A stretch of 64,000 nt of DNA from Chromatiaceae bacterium (GTDB taxonomy: Bacteria; Pseudomonadota; Gammaproteobacteria; Chromatiales; Chromatiaceae). Each line of letters starts with the position of its first letter. Positions within the stretch are counted from its first letter, which is position 1. The notes beneath the pieces were generated by a model. That model was not told where the DNA came from. It saw nothing but the letters and a program-made list of their open reading frames with translations, and searched no databases. The position numbers were made by a program, and so were the translations under genes. Of the stretch, positions 9,916-18,257 are shown piece after piece. The stretch lies in assembly GCA_013426805.1 (NCBI GenBank), contig JACDZG010000001.1, forward strand, positions 162,107 through 226,106. The letters run 5' to 3'.

Positions 9916-12521
9916 TCCTCGTGGACAACAGGGGGGGCCAGCACCTCACGGTTCCCATTCGTCTCCGGGGGGCCGACGATGCCGATGCGCTCCATCTCTT
10001 CGATCATGCGCGCGGCGCGGTTGTAGCCGATCTTGAGCCGGCGTTGCACCCCTGAGATGGAGGCGCGTCGGCTCTCTACAACGATCTGCACCGCCTCATC
10101 GAAGAGCGGGTCGCTGTCCTCGACATCACCGCGCGGCTCCGGATCGATCCCCGGCAGCGACTCCTGGGACTCGCGCAGGATGTCCTCGATATAGTCGGGC
10201 GCGCCCTGAGTCTTGAGGAACTCCACCACGCGGTGCACCTCATGATCGTCGACGAAAGCCCCGTGCACCCGCTGCGGAATGTTGCCGCCCGGCGGCAGGT
10301 AAAGCATATCGCCGTGGCCGAGCAGTTGCTCCGCGCCCATCTGATCCAGCACGGTGCGCGAATCGATCCGCGAGCTGACCTGGAACGAGATCCGGGTCGG
10401 GATGTTCGCCTTGATCAGGCCGGTCAGCACGTCGACCGAGGGCCGCTGGGTGGCGAGCATCAGATGGATGCCGGAGGCGCGCGCCTTTTGGGCCAGGCGG
10501 GCGATCAGTTCCTCCACCTTTTTGCCGACCACCATCATCATATCGGCCAGTTCGTCGATGATGACCACGATATAGGGCAGATGGCCGATGGTGGGCACCG
10601 CCACCTCCATCCCCGGATTCTTGGCGAACTCGGCCGCCAGCACGGGGTCGCGCAGCGGCTCCCCGGCGGCTTGCGCATCCGCGACCTTGCGGTTGTAACC
10701 GCCGATGTTGCGCACGCCCAGGGCGGCCATCAGCCGATAGCGGCGCTCCATCTCACCGACACACCAGCGCAAGGCGTTGGCCGCCTCCTTCATGTCGGTC
10801 ACCACCGGGGTCAGCAGGTGGGGAATGCCCTCGTAGACCGAGAGTTCCAGCATCTTGGGGTCCACCATGATCAGGCGCACGTCCTCGGGTCCGGCCTTGT
10901 AGACCAGGCTCAGGATCATGGCGTTGATGGCGACCGATTTGCCGGAACCGGTGGTACCGGCGATCAGCGCGTGGGGCATGCGCGCCAGATCGACCGAGAC
11001 CGGCAGACCGGAGATGTTGTGACCCAGGGCCAGCGTCAGCGGCGATTTCGACTCCAGATAATCGGTGGAGCCCAGGATCTCGCTCAGAAACACCGTCTCC
11101 CGTTTCTCGTTGGGGATCTCGATGCCGATCACCGATTTGCCGGGAATGACCTCGACCACCCGCACGCTGATCTTGGACAGCGCGCGCGCCAGATCCTTGG
11201 AGAGACCCAGAATCTTGCTGGATTTGGTGCCGGGCGCCAATTGCAACTCGAGCAGGGTCACCACCGGCCCGGGATAGGCCGCCACCACTTCGACCTGCAC
11301 GCCGAAGTCCTTGAGCCGCACTTCCACCAGGCGCGACAACGCCTCGATCTGCTCATCCGTATACCCCTTGCCGGTCTTGCGCGGCAGGTCCAGCAGATCG
11401 AGCGGGGGGCGGCGGCCCTCCCCGGTCGGCACGGAGCCGGACCGGGCAACCGGGCTTGCGGCAACCGCCGGGGTGCGCCGCACGGTCTGGACTCGCGGCG
11501 CTTCTTTGGGGACCGGCCGCTGGCCCTTGAGCAGATCGGTCAGGGTCAGGATCGGCTCCAGTTCGGATTCAGGCTCGGCTTCAGGCACCCTGACCGCGGC
11601 GTTTCCGTGCGGGGCGTCGGAACCAGCGGCAGCAGGTGCGGGCGCATCCAGCCACTCGGGATCCCGATCCGACAAAGACGCCGACAGCGGTTCCGACCGC
11701 GGCTCCGCACCGGGCTCGGGCTGCTGACGTCGGGCCACGTCGGCCCCCGCCGCGGATGGCGGCCAGTCCCACGCCGCCGACGCGTCCGCCGCATCCCGCG
11801 TCGGCGCCAGATCAGCGGCGTCGATCAGTTGGAGTTCCTTGGGGAGCTCGATCGGCACGGATTCGGCCCGGCGCCTCACCACGGCGGACAGTCCACCCGC
11901 CACAGTTGAACCCAACGAGCGCAACCCCAGCAACAAGCCGTCACCCAGCGACTCGATCAGCGCGAACCAGGAGATTCCTGAAAACAGGGTGAATCCGACC
12001 AGGAGCACGCCGGCCAGCAGCACCTCGGTGCCGGCCCCGAAGCGCTCGGCCATGAGACCGCTGACCGCGTGTCCCAGGCCGCCGCCGCTGCCGTTGGGCA
12101 GCCCCGTACCCAGCGCGACGAAGTGCATCGTCGCAACGCCGCAACCAGCGGCCAGCGTCAGCAGAAACCCGATCCAACGCAGGGCCAGCATCCAGGCGCG
12201 CGGTGCGCCTTCCGCCTCGGGTCCGCGAAACAACACCCAGGCGCTGAACGCCACCATCAGCGGCACCAGATAGGCAAAATAGCCGAAGAGATACAGACTG
12301 ACATCGGCGAACCAGGCCCCGGTCCGCCCCCCCGCGTTGCTGATCCGCGAGGTCTCGCCGACATAGGACCAGCCCGGGTCATCCGGCATGTAGGTCACCA
12401 GCGACAACACCAGGTAAAGAGCGACACACATCAGCGTCCACATGGCCCCCTCGCGGAGTGCCCGTTCGACATAATCGCTGAAATTCAACTGTCCGCTACG
12501 CGTCGCCTGAGCCATAAGCAC
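9912..12521 (-). CDS. ftsK: DNA translocase FtsK
   Basis: The protein has 869 residues. Four to five membrane segments lie between residues ~28 and 195. A Pro/Ala/Glu-rich linker (~220-370) joins them to the motor. Motor features include PGPVVTLLELQLAPGTKSSK, Walker A GTTGSGKS at 522-529, Walker B IVVIIDELADMMM, and LATQRPSVDVLTGLIKANIP. The C-terminal winged-helix gamma domain (from ~800, RRLKIGYNRAARMIEEMERI) reads polar sequences. FtsK sits at the septum, pumps chromosome termini and activates XerCD. Two starts are possible, 12521 and 12515. The downstream genes lolA and rarA are co-oriented and overlapping or close. Confidence 0.97.
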   Translation of the reverse strand: MLMAQATRSGQLNFSDYVERALREGAMWTLMCVALYLVLSLVTYMPDDPGWSYVGETSRISNAGGRTGAWFADVSLYLFGYFAYLVPLMVAFSAWVLFRGPEAEGAPRAWMLALRWIGFLLTLAAGCGVATMHFVALGTGLPNGSGGGLGHAVSGLMAERFGAGTEVLLAGVLLVGFTLFSGISWFALIESLGDGLLLGLRSLGSTVAGGLSAVVRRRAESVPIELPKELQLIDAADLAPTRDAADASAAWDWPPSAAGADVARRQQPEPGAEPRSEPLSASLSDRDPEWLDAPAPAAAGSDAPHGNAAVRVPEAEPESELEPILTLTDLLKGQRPVPKEAPRVQTVRRTPAVAASPVARSGSVPTGEGRRPPLDLLDLPRKTGKGYTDEQIEALSRLVEVRLKDFGVQVEVVAAYPGPVVTLLELQLAPGTKSSKILGLSKDLARALSKISVRVVEVIPGKSVIGIEIPNEKRETVFLSEILGSTDYLESKSPLTLALGHNISGLPVSVDLARMPHALIAGTTGSGKSVAINAMILSLVYKAGPEDVRLIMVDPKMLELSVYEGIPHLLTPVVTDMKEAANALRWCVGEMERRYRLMAALGVRNIGGYNRKVADAQAAGEPLRDPVLAAEFAKNPGMEVAVPTIGHLPYIVVIIDELADMMMVVGKKVEELIARLAQKARASGIHLMLATQRPSVDVLTGLIKANIPTRISFQVSSRIDSRTVLDQMGAEQLLGHGDMLYLPPGGNIPQRVHGAFVDDHEVHRVVEFLKTQGAPDYIEDILRESQESLPGIDPEPRGDVEDSDPLFDEAVQIVVESRRASISGVQRRLKIGYNRAARMIEEMERIGIVGPPETNGNREVLAPPVVHED

Positions 12522-12598
12522 CTCCCGGAATCTGAGTCGACAGTATAGCTTTGCCCACCACAGTTCGGGTGATTTCCGGATCCTGCCGGAAACCCGTG

Positions 12599-12629
12599 TG
12601 CAAAAAAGACAACATGTGCTATTTTTGCA
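12599..12629. promoter_or_regulatory. Inverted repeat in the ftsK/ompA divergent promoter region
   Basis: TGCAAAAA (12599-12606) and TTTTTGCA (12622-12629) are separated by 15 bp in an AT-rich patch between the divergent starts at 12521 and 12705. The symmetry suggests an operator or upstream element. No convincing -35/-10 pair was found for either gene, so its role is a guess. Confidence 0.3.
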
Positions 12630-12704
12630 TCAGGCGTTTGGATCGGGACGACCAACCCCAACCGACCGCCTGGTGACCTCATTCAGTTATCCGGGTATCG
12701 CTCC

Positions 12705-13715
12705 ATGAAAAACCTCTATCGAAGCACAGTCTCCGCGCTCGTCCTCGCCGCTCCGCTGGCCGCCATCGCGCAAACCGACGACCAAACCGACACCCTGGCG
12801 CGGTTCGATGACCGCTGGTACATCCTGCCCTTCGCCTCCTATACCTGGGCGGACGAGAATCGCGGCACCGAAGACGGCTTCGGCGGCGGGTTCGCCGTCG
12901 GCAAGCCACTCAACGAACGCCTCAATCTCGAACTGCGGATGACCTACACCGACCTGGCCAGCCTGGATGACGCCGGCGGCGACTTCCGCATCGGCGACCT
13001 GGGCGTGGACGGCCTGTTCTTCCTGAGCCGCAGCCGCTTCCAGCCATTCCTGCTGGCCGGCATCGGCATCATCAATGACGATTTCGAGTGCAATATTGCC
13101 GAGGTGAACATCGGCAACTGCCAGTCCGGCAGCGGCTACAGCTTCATGGCCGAGGCCGGCGCCGGATTCGTGATCCCGCTCACCGAATATGCCTCCTTGC
13201 GGGTCGACGGCCGCTACCGCTACGACGACAACGCGGCCCGCCTGATCGACGATGAAGACTTCGGCGACTGGATCGTCACCGCCGGCGTCGTGATTCCCAT
13301 CGGCAGCCGCGGCCGGCCGGCGCCGGTGACCCGCACCTTCGAACTGTCGGCCGACGCCCTGTTCGCCTTCGACAAGGCCACCCTCAAGCCCACCGGCGCG
13401 GATCGGCTGAACACCTTCGCCGGCGAACTCAACCAGGTCACCTTCAACGACATCCAGGTGGCCGGACACACCGACCCGATCGGCTCGGAAGCCTACAACC
13501 TGGCCTTGTCCGACCGCCGCGCCAACACCGTGCGCGACCATCTGGTCGGTCAGGGCATTCCCGCGGATAAAATCACGGCACAAGGCTTCGGCAAGAGCCA
13601 ACTGAAGGTCACGCCGGCCGACTGCGCCGACGCCAAGTCCAGAGAAGCACTGATCGAGTGCTATCAACCTAACCGCCGCGTGGAGGTGACGGTGGAGGGC
13701 ATGGTCGCGAAGTAA
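12705..13715 (+). CDS. OmpA/OprF-type outer-membrane protein
   Basis: The 336-residue precursor has a signal peptide (MKNLYRSTVSALVLAAPLAA, cleavage near AIA-QT). Residues ~25-205 form an eight-strand beta-barrel-like region: alternating aromatic strands such as WYILPFASYTWADENR and LNLELRMTYTDLASL. The C-terminal OmpA domain (~215-330) has the peptidoglycan-binding pattern VAGHTDPIGSEAYNLALSDR and a later PNRRVEV. A pair of cysteines (CADAKSREALIEC) in this domain resembles OprF. It anchors the outer membrane to peptidoglycan and may be a slow porin. It is transcribed divergently from ftsK. No obvious terminator follows in the 62 bp before the convergent oxidoreductase gene. Confidence 0.9.
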   Translation: MKNLYRSTVSALVLAAPLAAIAQTDDQTDTLARFDDRWYILPFASYTWADENRGTEDGFGGGFAVGKPLNERLNLELRMTYTDLASLDDAGGDFRIGDLGVDGLFFLSRSRFQPFLLAGIGIINDDFECNIAEVNIGNCQSGSGYSFMAEAGAGFVIPLTEYASLRVDGRYRYDDNAARLIDDEDFGDWIVTAGVVIPIGSRGRPAPVTRTFELSADALFAFDKATLKPTGADRLNTFAGELNQVTFNDIQVAGHTDPIGSEAYNLALSDRRANTVRDHLVGQGIPADKITAQGFGKSQLKVTPADCADAKSREALIECYQPNRRVEVTVEGMVAK

Positions 13716-13777
13716 TCCGCGGGGCGGGCAGCCAGGTCCTGAAGGCAGGCCGCGGTTGCCCGTTGACCCGATCCCGA

Positions 13778-14875
13778 TCAGTGCCCGTCGAGGAACGGAT
13801 AATCGGTATAGCCGTGTTCATCACCGCCGTAGAAGGTCGCCTGGTCGGGCGCGTTCAGGGGGGTGTCGAGGCGCAGACGCTCCACCAGATCCGGGTTGGC
13901 GATGAACAGCTTGCCGAACCCGATCAGGTCGGCGTGGTCCGCGGCGCGGGTGGTCAGTGCCAGTTCGCGGGAATAGCCGTTATTGCCGATGTAAGTGCCC
14001 TTGAACAGCGGACGCAGGATGGCGAGCGCAAAGCTGTGACCGGTCTCGCGCGGGCCGCCGGTGACCCCCTCGACGACGTCCAGGAACCCGATGCCGCGCG
14101 CCGAGAGTTGCCGCGTCACGTAGGTGAAGAGCGGCTCCGGATCGCTGTCGGCGATATCGTTCGCCGGCGAGAGCGGCGCGATGCGCACGCCGACGCGGTC
14201 TTTGTCCCAGACCTCCAGCACCGCGTCGGTCACCGCGAGCAACAACCGCGCCCGATTCTCGATGCTGCCGCCATAGACATCCGTGCGCAGATTGGTCTTG
14301 TCGCGCAGGAACTGGTCGAGCAGGTACCCGTTGGCCGCGTGGATCTCGACCCCGTCGAAGCCGGCCGCTTTGGCACACTGCGCAGCGTGCCGGTAGTCCG
14401 CGATGAGGCCGGGAAGCTCCTCGAGCGTCAGCGCCCGCGGGGTCACCATGTCGACCATCCCCCGGCCGGTGAACACCTGCCCGACCGCCTTGACCGCCGA
14501 GGGCGCGACGGGCAGCGCACCGCCCTCCTGCAGCTCGGGATGCGAGATGCGCCCGACATGCCAGAGTTGGCAGAACATCGTGCCGCCCTGAGCATGCACG
14601 GCGGCGGTGACCTGCCGCCAGCCGGCGATCTGCGCCTCGGTGTAGATACCGGGCGTCTGGATGTAGCCCTTGCCCTGCGGCGAGATCTGCGAGGCCTCGC
14701 TGATGATCAGACCAGCGCTCGCACGCTGGGCGTAATAGGCCGCCATCAGCGGCGTGGGCACATCGCCGGCACCGGCGCGGCTGCGCGTCAGCGGTGCCAT
14801 CACGATACGGTTGGCGAGCGTCAGGCTGCCGAGCTGGTAGGGAGAAAACAGGTCGCTGGAGTCGTGGTCGGGCAT
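13778..14875 (-). CDS. Old Yellow Enzyme family NAD(P)H:flavin oxidoreductase (alkene reductase, NemA-like)
   Basis: The start is set at ATG 14875 (MPDHDSSDLFSPYQLGSLTL); the 25 residues upstream are not family-like. The product is 365 residues, typical of OYE proteins. Motifs include RIVMAPLTRSRA (FMN-binding N-terminus), GVEIHAANGYLLDQFLRD with the substrate-binding His and Asn, YGGSIENRARLLL, and a C-terminal TTRAADHADLIGFGKLFIAN phosphate-binding region. It is an FMN-dependent cytoplasmic reductase of activated C=C bonds and electrophiles such as N-ethylmaleimide or nitroesters. The natural substrate is not evident from context. It is convergent with the porin gene. Confidence 0.92.
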   Translation of the reverse strand: MPDHDSSDLFSPYQLGSLTLANRIVMAPLTRSRAGAGDVPTPLMAAYYAQRASAGLIISEASQISPQGKGYIQTPGIYTEAQIAGWRQVTAAVHAQGGTMFCQLWHVGRISHPELQEGGALPVAPSAVKAVGQVFTGRGMVDMVTPRALTLEELPGLIADYRHAAQCAKAAGFDGVEIHAANGYLLDQFLRDKTNLRTDVYGGSIENRARLLLAVTDAVLEVWDKDRVGVRIAPLSPANDIADSDPEPLFTYVTRQLSARGIGFLDVVEGVTGGPRETGHSFALAILRPLFKGTYIGNNGYSRELALTTRAADHADLIGFGKLFIANPDLVERLRLDTPLNAPDQATFYGGDEHGYTDYPFLDGH

Positions 14876-15748
14876 GGATCGCTCTGCAAAGTGGATTAGG
14901 GTGTTCGTTGGATCGGTTGGCGCGGGAGCGGGCCGGCCGGGCCGGCGCAACAGACCATATTCTCTCGCGAGTCAGCGTCTCACCACGACCGCGAGGGCCA
15001 TCGAGGGCAACAAGTATACCAACGGGGACCGCGCCCGGCGTCGTGTCGGCGACCAGGCGGCAATTCCAGGTTTGACCACAGAGCGCGAAACCGGCGGCGC
15101 GTCGACCTCGACCTGGTTCGCCAGCTCGCTGCGCGATGGCCCGCAGCGAAAAATCTCATTGCCAGATGAATCGATCTGCGATAACGTAACTTTCTGCGGG
15201 CAGAAAAAGCGCAACGATCACGGCGAAACCCTTTCGGGACATGAGAGGCGGACATGTCAGGACACGTGCATAGCTTCCTGGACGGCCAGTATCAGGAGTT
15301 ACAAACGGAAAGCGTACGGCTTTGGAGTGTTCACTCACACTCCGGCGCTGCTGGATTTTTTCTACAGCATGCACTTGAGCCGCGACCTTACGTACCGGCA
15401 CTCCGTCGGACCTTGGGTCGATCGTCGTACCTGGCAGGCCGGGGGAGAGAAAGTCTGCCGGCCTGTCGGCACCGGGACAGGTCCGGGCGCTGCGGCGACT
15501 ATAGAACCCCGGATCGCTTGCGGCCACCCCTCGCGTCACGTTCCAACACTCCGAAACCAGCATTCAGTTTACCGATACCGCCGCGATCAATGGTGTGGCT
15601 TGCCTCGACGTCTGACAGACCCACGGGGAGGCAGACGATAACGACACGTTGCTCCGATCATGGCGATGAACGGTCCCAAGTCATTATTAGTTCTCTGCGG
15701 CAAATATGTGCCGCAATGGATCACTGCCAGCGATAGGTGACTGTCGTC
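14876..15748. other. Gene-free stretch upstream of the radical SAM island
   Basis: About 870 bp without a convincing gene. Two overlapping open frames on the plus strand (14874-15641 and 15254-15736) have Arg/Ser-rich products without family features. One contains a peptide-like run, FGVFTHTPALLDFFYSMHLS, that might be a gene relic. The composition changes here from the GC-rich left side to the more balanced island on the right, so the left island boundary probably lies in this stretch. It ends in a 20-bp palindrome just upstream of the first island gene. Confidence 0.5.
15696..15715. promoter_or_regulatory. Near-perfect 20-bp palindrome upstream of the island, operator candidate
   Basis: TGCGGCAAATATGTGCCGCA is symmetric except for one base pair in each half. 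It lies ~33 bp before the chosen start at 15749. No T-tract follows, which argues against a terminator. The size and AT centre fit a dimeric repressor site controlling the operon. This is inference from symmetry and position only. Confidence 0.45.
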
Positions 15749-16630
15749 ATGCATGACGTTCGTCCGGAAAAGAAACCGCAAATCGGCGCAGTGGTGCTGG
15801 ACGTCGATGGGGTACTGATCGGAGGATTGGCGGGGGTGAACTCCCCTGCTCCGCACCCCCAGGTCATGGATTATCTAAGACGCATGCATCAACAGGGCAC
15901 CGTCGTTTGCCTGTGCACGGTAAGACCGACCTTTGCGGTTTTGAATATCATTGAAATCGCAAGTCTTGATAATGCGCATATTACCGACTCCGGCGCCTTG
16001 ATCACCAATCCTTTGCGGAACAGAACCCTCGCACGTCAAGAGATTCCTCCTGAGATCACCGTTGACATCGTCTCGCGGTTGGTCGGCACGCAGGTCTATA
16101 CAGAAATTTATACGGAGACCGACTATTTCGTACAGACCAATCGGGTTGGAAGGAAAACCGAAGTGCACACTGCGATTCTGGGCCGGCCGCCAACAGTGGT
16201 CGACGCCTTGGGACAGGAATGCGCCGGGAGGGCCATTACCAAGATTATGGTCATCGCCAAGGACGCCGCCGCAGCCGCCCGCGCGGAATTGATAGTATGC
16301 GAGCAGCAGGAACGCATCGCACTTTTCTGGGGTAGCCACCCGCAATCTCTGCCATGGCGCTTCGGCATCATCACGGCAAGAACAGTCTCGAAGCGCAAAG
16401 GCTTGGCGACCGCCTTGGCATTTGAACAGGTTGCTCCCGCCAATACCTTGGGGATCGGTGACAGCAGCAGCGACTGGCAATTCATGGCGGACTGCGGCTA
16501 TGTCGGTACATTGAATAACGCTACCACCGAACTGAAGACCAAGGTCAACAACAAAGGCAATCACGGCTTCATCGGAAGAAGCATTGATGACAACGGCGTC
16601 ATTGATGTTCTCAAGTGGTATGGACTCTAG
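15749..16630 (+). CDS. HAD-superfamily hydrolase, Cof/phosphomannomutase-like (class IIB)
   Basis: ATG 15749 is preferred over GTG 15737 because AGGTGA lies 8 bp upstream of it. The product is ~293 residues. The first HAD motif is VVLDVDGVL with Asp18 and Asp20. Motif II is CLCTVRP (T). Motif III is a lysine in SKRKGLATAL, and motif IV is LGIGDSSSDWQFM. A cap insertion lies between. It probably removes phosphate from a small molecule; the substrate cannot be read from the sequence. It is the first gene of ten on the same strand with short gaps, so it may act on an intermediate or sugar/amino-acid phosphate of the pathway encoded downstream. Confidence 0.85.
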   Translation: MHDVRPEKKPQIGAVVLDVDGVLIGGLAGVNSPAPHPQVMDYLRRMHQQGTVVCLCTVRPTFAVLNIIEIASLDNAHITDSGALITNPLRNRTLARQEIPPEITVDIVSRLVGTQVYTEIYTETDYFVQTNRVGRKTEVHTAILGRPPTVVDALGQECAGRAITKIMVIAKDAAAAARAELIVCEQQERIALFWGSHPQSLPWRFGIITARTVSKRKGLATALAFEQVAPANTLGIGDSSSDWQFMADCGYVGTLNNATTELKTKVNNKGNHGFIGRSIDDNGVIDVLKWYGL

Positions 16631-16698
16631 ATGAACTCAGCTTCCCGAAAGCGGCGTTCCGATTTGGATAACCAGGCCGCCTGGACACCTTTCCTGTG

Positions 16699-18081
16699 AT
16701 GCGTATAAGCACTTCGCCGCGATCATCACCGCCTGCGGAAAACCGTCTCTTGGGCTTTCCGTCACTCCTCGCACTCGGTATCAACGGGATCGTCGGGGTC
16801 GGCATTTTCTTCATTCCCGACGACGTTGCGACGCTAGTGCCTGGTCCGGTCGGCGCGCTGGTCTACATTACCACCGCGATTGCTCTACTGCCGGTTGCCG
16901 CAGTCTATGCGCTCCTTGGCGGCCGCTTTCCTGAGGATGGCGGGCCGCAGGTCTGGGCGCAGGCGGCATTCGGGTCCGCAGCCGCCTTCGTGGTCGGGTG
17001 GATAGCCTATGTCTCCGCAGTGTTCAGTTCCGCTGCCATTATTGCAGGCCTGACCGAACCGATCGCCCGCGCCCTGACATTGTCCTCGGTGTCTCAGGAA
17101 CGACTCACAGCCTTGATCTGCATCACCATATTGTCATGGGTTGCGTTCTCGGGGCTACGTCTCAGCGCGCACACCTGGACCACCCTCACCGTGCTCAAGC
17201 TCCTGCCGCTGCTGATCTTGGTTGGCCTGGGCGCACATGGAATCATGGTTACGCCACTCGCCGGATCGACCGTTACCGACACGTCAGGGTCTTTTGTTCG
17301 GGCAATGTTGATTGTCGTGTTTGCCCTGCAAGGCTTTGAAATTGTCGCTGTACCTGCCGGTCATGCGCGGGGTGGACGCCGAGCGATCCCGGCGGCGACC
17401 ATCGGATCGTTGATGATCGCCGCAGTACTTTATTCCGCCATACACAGAGTAAGCGTAACCGCAGTGCCGAATCTGGCCGATATGCCGCAGCCACTGACGG
17501 CTGCAGCCGAGGCCCTCGGCGGTCAGTTCGCCGGCGCCTTGGTTGCGGTCGGTACCAGCCTCTCGGCACTGGGCATCGCCTTCGGGATGCTCGTGATGAC
17601 ACCCCGCTATCTGGCCGTGTTAGGTCGGATGAATGCGCTTGACTCCTGGCTGAGTGTTGAGGACGCACGCGGCGTTCCGCGTTGGGCACTCGCGATTACC
17701 ATCAGCTTGGTGAGTGTACTCGTGCTCGTCGCATTGGGAGCCGCTACTGGTGAAGGTCTGCGCCGCCTCTTTCTCCTCTCCAGCATCTTGGTGCTTACCC
17801 AGTACGCTGTCAGCGTCGCGGCGCTGGTTGGTCTCGCATTGCGCGGCCGGGCCGGACTTTGTTGGCGCAACACCTGGCTTGCTCCATTTGCCGCACTCCC
17901 GCTGCTGATGCTGGCACAGACCATTACTCTGCAAGAGCTCAGCGTCGCCGCGGTGGTCCTCGCGATCGGCGTGATTGCCATTCCGGCCCGTCGCACACTT
18001 TTCCGGGACTACCCTAAAACCGCAGCTTCGACACCATCACCGACAAACAAGGTGAGTGAGGGCTACGATGAGACAAACTAA
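16699..18081 (+). CDS. APC-family amino-acid permease
   Basis: The ~460-residue protein has about twelve hydrophobic segments. The APC signature appears in the first one, LLALGINGIVGVGIFFIPDD (unwound TM1 with GVGIF). PEDGGPQVWAQAAFG follows TM2, where APC proteins carry their substrate loop. FALQGFEIVAVPAGHARGG corresponds to TM6, with the family's G-F-E. It is an inner-membrane secondary transporter for amino acids or amines. GTG 16696 directly in front of ATG 16699 is an alternative start. It follows the HAD gene by 68 bp and may import the precursor of the product made by the island. Confidence 0.88.
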   Translation: MRISTSPRSSPPAENRLLGFPSLLALGINGIVGVGIFFIPDDVATLVPGPVGALVYITTAIALLPVAAVYALLGGRFPEDGGPQVWAQAAFGSAAAFVVGWIAYVSAVFSSAAIIAGLTEPIARALTLSSVSQERLTALICITILSWVAFSGLRLSAHTWTTLTVLKLLPLLILVGLGAHGIMVTPLAGSTVTDTSGSFVRAMLIVVFALQGFEIVAVPAGHARGGRRAIPAATIGSLMIAAVLYSAIHRVSVTAVPNLADMPQPLTAAAEALGGQFAGALVAVGTSLSALGIAFGMLVMTPRYLAVLGRMNALDSWLSVEDARGVPRWALAITISLVSVLVLVALGAATGEGLRRLFLLSSILVLTQYAVSVAALVGLALRGRAGLCWRNTWLAPFAALPLLMLAQTITLQELSVAAVVLAIGVIAIPARRTLFRDYPKTAASTPSPTNKVSEGYDETN

Positions 18082-18257
18082 CGCTAACGGCGAACGGCTC
18101 CGCGATGCAAGCCAAGACGTCTCGCCCGAGTTACTTGAGAGCGCGGATCGTGTTGACCGAACGAACACGGTGACCTGATAGCACCACTGTTTGTCGTCAT
18201 TGCAATTCGCATCATTGCATATTGTTCTAACTTACCAGCAAGGCAACGGGAAATGAT

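Noticed and set aside
10233..11909. 558-codon open frame antisense to ftsK
   Set aside because: It is a by-product of high GC content opposite a strongly conserved gene. Its product is His/Gln/Arg-rich without any domain.
12687..13667. 326-codon open frame antisense to the OmpA-type gene
   Set aside because: The plus-strand gene has signal peptide and OmpA motifs; the antisense product is Val/Ala/Gly-rich without features.
14874..15641. 255-codon open frame starting beside the oxidoreductase start
   Set aside because: The product is Arg/Ser/Thr-rich, has no known motif and starts inside the divergent gene's leader; recorded only as a gene-free stretch.
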